Part shown: positions 8,908 to 18,584 of the stretch, in pieces
How positions within the stretch are numbered: position 1 is the stretch's first letter
How the letters are laid out: every line of letters starts with the position of its first letter
Translations under genes and position numbers: made by a program
NCBI GenBank assembly: GCA_965227455.1
Contig: OZ245752.1
Span: forward strand, 4,278,001 to 4,342,000
Reading direction: 5' to 3'
DNA length: 64,000 nt
Source of the DNA: JABDIP01 sp965227455
GTDB taxonomy: Bacteria; Pseudomonadota; Alphaproteobacteria; DSM-16000; Inquilinaceae
The notes under the pieces: model-generated
Databases searched by the model: none
Told to the model about the DNA's origin: nothing
Seen by the model: the letters and a program-made list of their open reading frames with translations, nothing else

Positions 8908-11900
8908 ATGCGTCTGCGCGGCCTCGGACAACGCTCCGTACTGTTTGGTGGTTTGGCGATTTCGGGCCTTGCGGCGGCGATCCTGCTGGCCGATTGGGGA
9001 GCGCCGGACCCGGCCCGCGCGGATGGCGGATCGAACCAGGCGCCGGTGGCGGATGCCGGCCGCGACCAAACCGTGTCGACCGGCGACACCGTGATCCTCG
9101 ACGGCAGCCGCTCCAGCGATATCGACGGCGACCTGCTCACCTTCTCCTGGCAGATCCTGGCCGCCCCGTCGGGCAGCATCGCCAGCCTCACCGACGCTAC
9201 CGAGGTCAAGCCGAGCTTCACCGCGGATCTGGCCGGAACCTATGAGGTGGCGTTGACGGTCGATGACGGCACCGCCTTCAGTGCCGCGCAGACGGTGCGC
9301 ATCGACACCGCCAACAGCGCCCCGGTGGCCGATGCCGGGCGCGACCGGGCCATCGGGCTCGGCGATACGGTCATCCTGGATGGTGGCGGGTCGAGCGATT
9401 TCGACGGCGACAGCCTCAGCTACTCCTGGACGCTCGCCTCCGTGCCGGCGGGCAGCGCCGCGGCGATCGACTTCCCGACCGAGCTTCGCCCGAGCTTCTT
9501 CGTCGACGTGGCCGGAGACTATGTTGCGACGCTGACGGTCGACGACGGCACCGTCACAAGCGCCGCCGATCAGGTCGTCTTCAGCACCGGCAACCTGCCG
9601 CCGGTACCCGAGGCCGGCCCTGCCGCCACGGCGACTCCGGGCGCGGCGATCCAGTTCGATCCGGACGGCACCAGCGATGCCGATGAGGACCAGCTGACCG
9701 CCCGCTGGACCCTTCTGGCGCGGCCAACCGGCAGCATCGCCGCCCTGTCGGCGCCGAACGGCAACCGCCCCAGCCTGACGCCGGATGTTGCCGGCACCTA
9801 TGTGGTGCAGCTGCGCACCGATGACGGCAGCGTGCAGACCGTCGACACCATCGCCGTGTCGACCGTGAATTCGCCGCCGGTGGCCGATGCCGGACCCGAC
9901 CAGCCGATCGTCGCCGGCCAGACCGTCCTCCTGGACGGTGCCGCGTCCAGCGATGTCGACGGGGATGCGCTGGACTACCGATGGTCCTTGCTGCTGGTTC
10001 CGGGCGGTTCGACGGCCGCCCTCGACGACCCGCAATCGGTGCGTCCGGAATTCACCGCCGACGTGGCCGGCACCTATGTCGCGCAGCTGATCGTGGATGA
10101 TGGCGCGGAATTCTCCGCCGCCGACACCGTGGTCCTGAGCGCCGGGAACACCGCACCGGTGGCCGATGCCGGCATCGACCAGACGGCGACGCAGTTCAGC
10201 CCGGTGATCCTCGACGGCAGCGGCTCGTCGGACGCCGATCTCGACCCGATCACCTATCGCTGGGCCGTGGCCCATGTCGAAGGCGGTGAGTTCGACGATG
10301 ACGACGATGGCGGCGGAGTGACCCTGTCCGATCCGACGGCGGTCACGCCGATCCTCACCTTCGGCGGCGACGACGACGATGACGCCGATGACGATCTGGG
10401 CCTGGCCTTCGCCGTCGTCCAGCTGCTGGTCAGCGACGGCATCACGGTCAGCGATGCCGATACGGTCGTCATCTCCGCCGTCAACAGCCGCCCGCTCGCC
10501 GATGCCGGCCTCGACCAGGAGGCCGCACTGGGCGCCCTGGCGCAGCTGGACGGCGGGTTCTCCAGCGATGCCGACAGCGATCTACTGACCTATCGCTGGT
10601 CGCTCATCGCCCGCCCGACCGGCAGCACCGCCACATTGTCCGACGCGACCGCCGTGGCGCCCAGCTTCACGGTCGACAAGGCCGGACTCTATGTCGCCCA
10701 GCTGATCGTCAATGACGGCGTGCTCGACAGCCGCCCGGACACGGTCGTGGTGCTGTTGTCCAACCAGCCGCCGGTGGCCGATGCCGGTCCCGACCAGGAC
10801 GTGTTCGTCGGCTCGGTGGTGGCCCTGGACGGCACCGGGTCCAGCGACCCGGATCTCGATCCCCTGACCTATGCCTGGCAGTTGATCACCGTTCCAAGCG
10901 GCAGCGCCGCGGCCCTGTCCGATGCGACGGCCGCCAATCCGACCTTCGTGCCCGATCGCAACGGCGACTATGTGGCTGAGCTGGTCGTCAATGACGGCGT
11001 GGCCGATTCCGCCCCGGACAGCGTGACGCTCAGCACGATCAACCGCGCCCCGGTGGCCGATGCCGGCCCGGACCAGTCGGTGACACTCGGCGCGTCGGTA
11101 ACGCTGGACGGCACCGCTTCGGCTGATCCCGACAATGATTTCCTGACCTTTGCCTGGACCCTTACGGCGCGCCCGGCGGGCAGCGCCGCGATCCTGGCGA
11201 ATGCGACCAGCTCCGCCCCGAGCTTCACCGCCGACGCGCTCGGCTTCTACACCCTGGAGCTCGTGGTCAGCGACGGCACCCTGGCCTCGCCGGTGGACCG
11301 GATGGTGGTGACCGCGGTCAGCGCGGCCAATACGCCGCCGGTGCTGGATCCCGTGGGCAACCAGACCGTGGCCCTGGGTGCTGCGCTGTCGCTGACCCTG
11401 ACCGCGTCCGACGCCGACAGCAACCCGCTCTCCTTCTTCGCCACGCCGTCGCCGCTGCCGGCCGGCGCCGGCCTGGATGCCGCCAGCGGCGTGTTCACGT
11501 TCCGTCCCATCGAGGCCCAGATCGGCGACGTCGCCTTCACCTTCGGCGTCAGCGACGGCATCGACAGCGATTCCGAGGCGGTCGTCATCACCGTCACCGG
11601 TGCCGCGCCGGGCGGCGTGACGGCGATTGCCGGCCGCCTGCTGGACGCCAACTCCGCGGCCGCGGGCCAGGACGTGCCGGTGGTGGGCGCGACGGTGACC
11701 ATCGGCGGCCAATCCGCCCTCACCGATGCCCAAGGCCTCTTCACCGTCGCCGGTATTCCTAACGGCGAGCAGGTGCTGGAGATCGACGGGGCCACGGCGG
11801 CGGCGGCGCCGGACGGTTCGCCCTATGGCGGGCTGAAGACGACGCAGAAGCTCATATTTGGCGTCACCAACGACGCCGAGGGCGATTTCTTCCTGCCCCG

Positions 11901-14900
11901 GATCGACCTGACGACGGCCCAGACCTACGACCCGGCCGCGCCGGGCGACCTCACGGTCGACAACCCGACTCTGGGTGCGACCCTGGTGATCGATGCCGGC
12001 TCGGTGACCCAGGGCGGCGCGGATTATTCCGGCACCATCACCCTGTCCGACGCGGTGGCGGACCTGGCCCTGCTGCCGCCGCTGATCGCGCCCTGCACCG
12101 CCGTCAGCATCCAGCCATTCGATCTGGTCTTCGACCCGGCCGCGGCGATCACCCTGCCGAATTCGGACAACCTGCCGGTCGGGGCATTCACCGACATCTG
12201 GTCGGTCGATCCGGTGACCGGCATCGGCACCATCGTCGGCGTCGGGACGGTCGCCACCGCCGGCACGATCACCGGCACCGTGCCCACCGGTGGCCTGGTC
12301 TTCGCCGTTCCGCGGCCGCCGGCGGTGGTCGCCGCGGCCGACGAGAACGCCGACAACCGCCGCCCGACGACGCTGGCCGACGGCAACCTCTTCATGTCGA
12401 TCTCGCTGCCCAGCTACCGGTCGCTCGAGCAGGACCGGTCCCAGACCTTCGTGTACAACTCCACTTCCGCCGCGCCGACGCCGATCGTCGCCGCCGAGAT
12501 CACCTTCCCGGCCGATAGCGGCCTGCCGCCGCTGGTCTCCGGCCGGCTGGAGGTCGGCGGCGTCACCGTCGCAGGCCCGATCTTCACAAGCACCAGCGAC
12601 CCGGCGCCGCTGGCCGCCGGCGACACCATCCGCCAGGCGCTGCAATTCCCGGGGCAGGACCTCACCACCGGCGCCTATCCCTACCGCTATGTCACCACCA
12701 GCACCTATGCGTGCTCGACGGTCGGCGCCGCCACCGACGGCCGCGTGCTGGTGAACAACGAGACCGACAGCCCGTTCGGCAGCGGCTGGACGCTCGACGG
12801 CCTGGAGCGGCTGTTCATCCAGGATGACGGCACGCTGGTGCTCAGCGAGGGCGACGGCACGCTGCAGCGTATCGACCCCGTCACCAGCGAGGACGCGTTC
12901 ACCAAGCTGGTCGGCGAGCCGGTCGACGGCCCGCTTTCAGCCTCCGTGGACGATCTCGACGGCGACGGAAACCTGGACGTGGCGGTGCCCGACCAGGTGA
13001 CCGGGAATGTCTTCGTGCTGTTCGGCGACGGGACGGGTGAATTCCCCACCGTGCGCACGATCAACTCCGGCGCCGCTGTCCCGACCGGCGCGCCCGACCT
13101 CTATCAAGTGATCACCGCCGATTTCGACAATAACGGCACGCTGGACCTGATCACCAACAACCAGACATCGCGGGACTTCAAGATCTTCTCGAACCTTGGC
13201 AACCGAGAATTCGCGCTGCTGACGGAGCAGCCGATCGAAGAGTTCGGGTCCAACTGGTTCCTCTATGCGCTCGGGGTCGAGGACTTCAATGGCGACGGCA
13301 ACCAGGATGTCGTGGTCACCTTCCCCAGGAGTTCCGGCGTCGGACAACGGCTGAAGTTCTATTTCGGCAACGGCGCCGGCGGGTTCCCGAACATCTTCAA
13401 TACGTCCACCTTCGGAAATTCGTTCGGTTTCGCGCCGGGCGATTACAACAATGACGGGGCGGTCGACATCGCCACCTTGTCGACCACCGCCAATAAGGTC
13501 GATCTGCTGACCAACAACGCCAATCTGGGCGGATTCTTCCGGGTTGACGCCGACGGAATCCCGGCCGGGCCGATCGACGTCTCGCTTGGCCGCTGGCATA
13601 TGGAGCCGGCGGATTTCAATGGCGACGGCCGCCTCGACCTGGTGATCGCCAACAACGAATCGGCGGTCTCGATCATGCTCGGGGACGCCCTCGGCGGCTT
13701 CGGGCCGCGGGTGTCGATCCCGACCGGCGACGGCACCGGCGTGCAGAACTCGGTGGCCACCGCCGACTTCAATCAGGACGGCGCGCCGGACATCGCGGCG
13801 TCCAGCCGGAATACGCGCAAGATCACGGTGTTGCTGAACGACGGCACCGGCGGCTTCCTGGAGCCCATCATCATCGATGCCGCCGGGCCGTCGCTGGCCA
13901 GCATCCGCGCCGGCGATTTCAACAATGACGGGTTGCCGGATCTCGTGTCCGGCAGCTTCGCCGACGGCGTCGTCTTCACCCTGCTGGCGGATCCGACCTC
14001 CGCCACCGGCTTCGCCACGCCGCCCGGCGCCTTCTGGACCGTGGTGCGCGACCCGGATACCGGGACCTACACCCGCACCCGCAAGGACGGCTCGGTCAGC
14101 CTCTTCGACGCCAACGGCCTGCTGACCGCCAAGATCGACCGCAACAACAACCGGACGGACTATGCCTACGACCCCGAAGGCCGCCTGACCTCCATCACCG
14201 ACCCGACCGGCCAGGTGACGACCCTTACCTACGGCCTCGACGGACGCCTGGAGAGCATCGAGGACCCCGCCGGCCGCATCTCGGCCGCAACCTACGACGC
14301 CGACGGCAACCTCACCGGCTATACGGATGTCGACGACTCGGTGCGCGAGATGGCCTACGACGCCAATGGACGGCTGGTGTCGGAGCTGTCGAAGCGCGGG
14401 TTTGCGACGACGCACGATTATGGATTCGCCGGCCAATGGATTGGGTCCGGCTTCGCTGATGGCGCATCGGTTTCCGCCCAGATCAGCCGCAGCCTCGGCC
14501 TCGCCGATCTCGGCATCGGCCTAGGCACTGAGGGCAACCCAGCGCCCTATGCAGTGCCGGATGGCGAAACCTCACTGACTGATGCAAGAGGCAATCAATT
14601 TAGGGTGCGCTTCAATCGTTTTGGCTCGGCCATTGAAGTCGAGGATCCAATCAACCGTATCACACTAATAACCCGCAACGACGACGATCTGGTCACTCAG
14701 GTCGAGTCGCCTAGCGATGGAGAACTACCGGACGGAAGTACTCCCGGATTGATCATTACCGAGCTCGACTATGATGAGCGTGGCAACGTAATTCTTCAGC
14801 GCGAGGCAACTGGCACAACCTTGGAGCGCGAAACTCGCTTCACCTATGAGCCAGTATTCAGCCGGGTTACCCGGATCATCGACCCCAGCAACAGCCAGGT

Positions 14901-17532
14901 CGATCCGCCTTGTGCCACCCCAGCTGCACCGCCAGCGTTGGCAGTGCCGAGCCCGGGAGTTACCTGTTTCGAATATGACGCCAACGGCAACCAGACGCGA
15001 GTGATCGACGGACTGGGCGGAACACAGGTGACTTCCTATGACGGGCGCGGGTTACGCACCGGCGACACGGACCCGAACGGCAATCTCACGGAATTCTTCT
15101 ACGATCCCGCAACATTCAATCTGGACCGGATAATCCTGGCCTCCGGCGATCCAGACTCGCAGACCGAGTCCCGTTTCACCCGCGATGGCTTTGGCAATGT
15201 GACTCAGACTGTCGAGGGATTTGGAACGTCAGAGGCGCGTACGACCAGCGCCACCTACGACGATCGTAATCGGGTGTTGACGGCAACGGATGGCGCAGGT
15301 GTGACGGCCATCAATCGGTACGACGCTGCCGGCAACCCTGTCGAGACGGAGGATGCCGCTGGCCGGATTACGATTCGCACCTTTGATGAGCGCGAACGTT
15401 TGTTGGAAGAGATCGAGCCCGCATTTGGCTCAGTGGCCCAAAGCTACGATCTGAATGGCAATCTAGAGAAGATAACAGATGCGCTTGGTAACTCGGTCGT
15501 TTTCGAGTTCGATGCAGTAAATCGCCCTACTCGGACGGTTGACCCGCTCCTGAACGAGAGACTGTTTGAGTACGATTCTGGCGATAATATTAAAGAAGTC
15601 ACCGATTCACTGAACAATTCGACTGCGATAGTATTTGATTTACTAGGTAGAGAGATTCGGCGCACCAATTCGCTCAGTGAAGAATGGGCATTCGAGTATG
15701 ACAGTCGAGACAATTTGATCCGGACCGTCGATGCACGGGGACAGCAGATTGTTCGCGAGTACGATGCACTATCTCGATTGGAGACTATTGTAACGATTGA
15801 TGCGGGTTCAAATGTCGAGGATGAAGTCGAGTTTACCTACGATGCAGTTGGCAACAGGAAGACGGCCACGGACAGTGACTCCGCTCTTGATTTCAGTTTT
15901 GATGGCCTGAATCGGCTGAGTTCCACTTCGACTCGCGACGCCCAGTCGTACCCAGGTGCAAGACAACCCGCAGTCACGCTCCGCAATTCATTCGATGCCG
16001 TTGGCAACCGACTGTTGCTCACCCACGGCCCGGAAGAACTGGTTGTGGACGGTGAATGGCAATTTGCCTATGACGCGGCCGGTCGGCTTTCCGAACTAGT
16101 CCACCCAGCGGGAGATCCGCTAAATCCGCTACTGCTCAATTATGATTTGGCGGGCCGGCTCGATCGGATCAATTACCCCAATTCGGCGACGACGGATTTG
16201 ACATATGACTCTGAGGGACGCTCAGAGAGTATTGTTCATACCCATTCATCATTCGAGCTTGCTCGATTTGAATACGACTACTCCGAAGATGGATTGGTTC
16301 AGTCCGTCGCTGAATCATCAGGCGTCAGACAACTCGCCTATGATGACTCACAGCAAGTCACGACAGCTGGTCTTACATCGTCCCCTGAGAGCTACAGCTA
16401 TGATGGTGAGGGCAATCGGACAACGTCTCATTTATCTTTGGCCCATGTCTACGACTCGGCGAACCGACTCGTCGAGGACGACGCCAATTGCTACGCCTAT
16501 GACGCGAATGGCAATCTCTCCACTCAGACTGAGAAGATCGGAGGCCTGTGCAACGGTCCGGCTACTACTTATTCATGGGACGTGCGCAATCGGCTCGTTC
16601 AGATCGAATTCCCGGACACTACTGTTGCAACCTATCGTTATGATGCGCTCGGCCGACGGATTGAAAAGGAATTTGGTGGCGCGGTAACTCGCTATGTGTA
16701 CGACGAAGAGAATATCCTTCTTGAGTTCGATTCCTCTCAAGCGTTGGTAGCGCGGTTTGGTCACGGTGACCGTGTAGATCAACCGCTACTACAGGAACGG
16801 AACGGTCAGCTATTCTCCTATCATGCCGATAACCTGGGCTCTATCCGGCTCCTGACCGACAGCGCCGGACTGGTTGTCAACGGCTACGACTACGATGGGT
16901 TCGGAAATCTCGAGCCCACAACAGTCGAATCTGTTGTCAACCCATATACTTACGCTTCGCGTGAACTGGATGGCGAAAGCGGGCTCTACTTTTACCGTGC
17001 ACGTTACCTTGATGCGTCGATTGGCCGCTTCCTTAGCCAAGACCCTGCAGGTTTCCTGGGCGGAAATACAAACTTATACTTATATGTTAATAATAATCCT
17101 TTGAATTTTGTAGACCCGCTTGGCCAATTCCCGTATCTTTCTTACAATAAGCTAAATTCGATTACTAGCGCAGCAATATCTTGCATTGCTGGAATTGCCA
17201 CGCCCTATGCAATTCTCGCCGGTCGATACATGGGCAAAGTGGCTGCCGATGTCGTATTCGATCGGCTCGTACGGCAACCAGAATTTGACTTCGAGACAGA
17301 CACCGTCGTGATTGAAGCAGTCATTGGCTGTGGAGGTGGGCGCCTAGCTCTAGCAGTAATTAGAAAACTGCGAAGAATCACGCCGCCGCCACGATTCCTG
17401 CCAGACCCTGAGGCACCGTTGGATGTGCTTAAGGCGGGAGGGGCCCTTCTTGGGGTCGAGTCGTTCGTTGCTTCATTTATTCAGTTCTTGTTCACTCTGA
17501 AGGAGAACGCTGGTGCGCCGGCTGGGAACTAG
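8908..17532 (+). CDS. Giant exported RHS protein with PKD, FG-GAP/VCBS and YD repeats
   Basis: 2874 residues from the ATG at 8908, chosen because GGGGAGG lies just upstream; in-frame ATGs at 8875 and 8884 are alternatives. A Sec signal peptide (about 1-38, cleavage after ARA) is followed by eight PKD-like repeats of about 90 residues (about 45-807) with PVADAGxDQ and LDGxxSSDxDxD motifs. One of them has Asp-rich inserts. A cadherin/Ig-like domain (about 809-901) and a carboxypeptidase-regulatory-like domain (about 904-965) follow. Seven FG-GAP/VCBS-type repeats with DxNxDGxxD calcium-binding loops span about 1341-1694. YD repeats run from about 1714 to 2594 and the RHS core end (HADNLGSIRLLTD, YYRARYLD-like YFYRARYLD, GRFLSQDPAGFLGG) from about 2631 to 2739. 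The last ~135 residues form a tip with hydrophobic stretches and no family I recognise. Codon use shifts from strongly GC-rich to clearly poorer near base 14500, suggesting that the YD part and tip came from another source. No obvious immunity ORF follows. Confidence 0.88.
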   Translation: MRLRGLGQRSVLFGGLAISGLAAAILLADWGAPDPARADGGSNQAPVADAGRDQTVSTGDTVILDGSRSSDIDGDLLTFSWQILAAPSGSIASLTDATEVKPSFTADLAGTYEVALTVDDGTAFSAAQTVRIDTANSAPVADAGRDRAIGLGDTVILDGGGSSDFDGDSLSYSWTLASVPAGSAAAIDFPTELRPSFFVDVAGDYVATLTVDDGTVTSAADQVVFSTGNLPPVPEAGPAATATPGAAIQFDPDGTSDADEDQLTARWTLLARPTGSIAALSAPNGNRPSLTPDVAGTYVVQLRTDDGSVQTVDTIAVSTVNSPPVADAGPDQPIVAGQTVLLDGAASSDVDGDALDYRWSLLLVPGGSTAALDDPQSVRPEFTADVAGTYVAQLIVDDGAEFSAADTVVLSAGNTAPVADAGIDQTATQFSPVILDGSGSSDADLDPITYRWAVAHVEGGEFDDDDDGGGVTLSDPTAVTPILTFGGDDDDDADDDLGLAFAVVQLLVSDGITVSDADTVVISAVNSRPLADAGLDQEAALGALAQLDGGFSSDADSDLLTYRWSLIARPTGSTATLSDATAVAPSFTVDKAGLYVAQLIVNDGVLDSRPDTVVVLLSNQPPVADAGPDQDVFVGSVVALDGTGSSDPDLDPLTYAWQLITVPSGSAAALSDATAANPTFVPDRNGDYVAELVVNDGVADSAPDSVTLSTINRAPVADAGPDQSVTLGASVTLDGTASADPDNDFLTFAWTLTARPAGSAAILANATSSAPSFTADALGFYTLELVVSDGTLASPVDRMVVTAVSAANTPPVLDPVGNQTVALGAALSLTLTASDADSNPLSFFATPSPLPAGAGLDAASGVFTFRPIEAQIGDVAFTFGVSDGIDSDSEAVVITVTGAAPGGVTAIAGRLLDANSAAAGQDVPVVGATVTIGGQSALTDAQGLFTVAGIPNGEQVLEIDGATAAAAPDGSPYGGLKTTQKLIFGVTNDAEGDFFLPRIDLTTAQTYDPAAPGDLTVDNPTLGATLVIDAGSVTQGGADYSGTITLSDAVADLALLPPLIAPCTAVSIQPFDLVFDPAAAITLPNSDNLPVGAFTDIWSVDPVTGIGTIVGVGTVATAGTITGTVPTGGLVFAVPRPPAVVAAADENADNRRPTTLADGNLFMSISLPSYRSLEQDRSQTFVYNSTSAAPTPIVAAEITFPADSGLPPLVSGRLEVGGVTVAGPIFTSTSDPAPLAAGDTIRQALQFPGQDLTTGAYPYRYVTTSTYACSTVGAATDGRVLVNNETDSPFGSGWTLDGLERLFIQDDGTLVLSEGDGTLQRIDPVTSEDAFTKLVGEPVDGPLSASVDDLDGDGNLDVAVPDQVTGNVFVLFGDGTGEFPTVRTINSGAAVPTGAPDLYQVITADFDNNGTLDLITNNQTSRDFKIFSNLGNREFALLTEQPIEEFGSNWFLYALGVEDFNGDGNQDVVVTFPRSSGVGQRLKFYFGNGAGGFPNIFNTSTFGNSFGFAPGDYNNDGAVDIATLSTTANKVDLLTNNANLGGFFRVDADGIPAGPIDVSLGRWHMEPADFNGDGRLDLVIANNESAVSIMLGDALGGFGPRVSIPTGDGTGVQNSVATADFNQDGAPDIAASSRNTRKITVLLNDGTGGFLEPIIIDAAGPSLASIRAGDFNNDGLPDLVSGSFADGVVFTLLADPTSATGFATPPGAFWTVVRDPDTGTYTRTRKDGSVSLFDANGLLTAKIDRNNNRTDYAYDPEGRLTSITDPTGQVTTLTYGLDGRLESIEDPAGRISAATYDADGNLTGYTDVDDSVREMAYDANGRLVSELSKRGFATTHDYGFAGQWIGSGFADGASVSAQISRSLGLADLGIGLGTEGNPAPYAVPDGETSLTDARGNQFRVRFNRFGSAIEVEDPINRITLITRNDDDLVTQVESPSDGELPDGSTPGLIITELDYDERGNVILQREATGTTLERETRFTYEPVFSRVTRIIDPSNSQVDPPCATPAAPPALAVPSPGVTCFEYDANGNQTRVIDGLGGTQVTSYDGRGLRTGDTDPNGNLTEFFYDPATFNLDRIILASGDPDSQTESRFTRDGFGNVTQTVEGFGTSEARTTSATYDDRNRVLTATDGAGVTAINRYDAAGNPVETEDAAGRITIRTFDERERLLEEIEPAFGSVAQSYDLNGNLEKITDALGNSVVFEFDAVNRPTRTVDPLLNERLFEYDSGDNIKEVTDSLNNSTAIVFDLLGREIRRTNSLSEEWAFEYDSRDNLIRTVDARGQQIVREYDALSRLETIVTIDAGSNVEDEVEFTYDAVGNRKTATDSDSALDFSFDGLNRLSSTSTRDAQSYPGARQPAVTLRNSFDAVGNRLLLTHGPEELVVDGEWQFAYDAAGRLSELVHPAGDPLNPLLLNYDLAGRLDRINYPNSATTDLTYDSEGRSESIVHTHSSFELARFEYDYSEDGLVQSVAESSGVRQLAYDDSQQVTTAGLTSSPESYSYDGEGNRTTSHLSLAHVYDSANRLVEDDANCYAYDANGNLSTQTEKIGGLCNGPATTYSWDVRNRLVQIEFPDTTVATYRYDALGRRIEKEFGGAVTRYVYDEENILLEFDSSQALVARFGHGDRVDQPLLQERNGQLFSYHADNLGSIRLLTDSAGLVVNGYDYDGFGNLEPTTVESVVNPYTYASRELDGESGLYFYRARYLDASIGRFLSQDPAGFLGGNTNLYLYVNNNPLNFVDPLGQFPYLSYNKLNSITSAAISCIAGIATPYAILAGRYMGKVAADVVFDRLVRQPEFDFETDTVVIEAVIGCGGGRLALAVIRKLRRITPPPRFLPDPEAPLDVLKAGGALLGVESFVASFIQFLFTLKENAGAPAGN

Positions 17533-17793
17533 CTGAATGGCCCAATGTCTTGGTGCCTGTCTACTTAAGTTCGCCAGTCCCCGTGACAGTCGACAGGATC
17601 TCCATGCTTTCCTGCTTCCTTCGTCTTCGTATGCGGTGAGGTCCGTTGAGATGGGGATTTGGCAGTCAATTACGTGCCCCACCAGGCCGGGCTCCCTTCT
17701 CGCCCCCCTGTGACAGCCCTGTATGAGCCATGGCGATGATCGGTCCTTCACGGTCAGAGTGGGGCCGATCGGTCCCGCGCGGGGAAGGGCGCC

Positions 17794-18261
17794 ATGAAGA
17801 TTACGGTCGATCGCATCAAGAGCGATTCCGACGCCACCTTGAGCAAGGTGGATGTCGACGGGGAGTTCGTGTGTTTTGGTCTGGAAGACGAATACCGGGC
17901 CGAGAAGCTTGCCGGCGAGACGCGCATTCCGGCGGGCCGCTATGAGGTCGGCGTGCGCAGCGAGGGCGGGTTCCATACGCGCTATGCCAAGAAGTTCCCC
18001 GGCATGCATCGGGGCATGCTGCATGTCCTGAACGTGCCGAACTTCAAATTCATCCTGATCCATATCGGCAATACGGACGAGGACACGGCCGGCTGTCTCC
18101 TGGTTGGCCTGAACGCCTCGGTCAATGACGGCGAATTGCGTGTTACCTCGAGCCGGCTGGCCTATGAGAAGATCTATCCGATGGTCATCGACGCCGCCGA
18201 GCGGGGCGAGCTCGAGATCGAGTATGTCGACAGCGACAGGGCGTCCGTTCCAGTCGCTTGA
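17794..18261 (+). CDS. DUF5675-family protein
   Basis: 155 residues from an ATG preceded by GGGGAAGGGCGCC. The segment FILIHIGNTDEDTAGCLLVG (about residues 86-105), with conserved His, Asp and Cys, is the hallmark of DUF5675, a family common in phage and phage-like contexts whose biochemical role is not established. The N-terminal half (GLEDEYRAEKLAGETRIPAG) also fits the family. It stands alone on the + strand, 261 bases after the second RHS gene. That gap contains no ORF or structure I can support. A fragment resembling its last codons (EIEYVDSDRASV) recurs at 20723-20760 after the next gene. Confidence 0.75.
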   Translation: MKITVDRIKSDSDATLSKVDVDGEFVCFGLEDEYRAEKLAGETRIPAGRYEVGVRSEGGFHTRYAKKFPGMHRGMLHVLNVPNFKFILIHIGNTDEDTAGCLLVGLNASVNDGELRVTSSRLAYEKIYPMVIDAAERGELEIEYVDSDRASVPVA

Positions 18262-18584
18262 TGCGCGGATCTTCCGGGAGGTCGGATCACGCGCCGGTCT
18301 TGACTCTCGGCGCCGCCTCCCGTACATCCAGCGCCCCTCGAGGGCATTCCCTCCGGGTCGTTACCAACAGAGGCAAGCGCATGCTTGGACGTGACACGAC
18401 AGATTGGGGCTTGGCGCCCGTTCGTGTCCTGACTCTGCCCACGCGATAGAGCGTGTCTGCCGGGTCGGGCCCGGCAGCGTCATCCCCGATATCACTCTTT
18501 GAACCCGGTTCTCCGGGCGCGCGTTTCGTGCGCGGCTTTGCCGTGCCGGCGGGCGTCCGCGGGGCCTTGGATATTGGATGACCG
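18262..18584. other. Intergenic gap with one strong dyad
   Basis: No credible ORF in 323 bases. It contains a perfect 8-bp hairpin, CTGCCGGG at 18457-18464 and CCCGGCAG at 18470-18477 with a 5-base loop, but no T tract. It could be a terminator for the DUF5675 gene or an RNA structure. Nothing else was seen. Confidence 0.4.
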
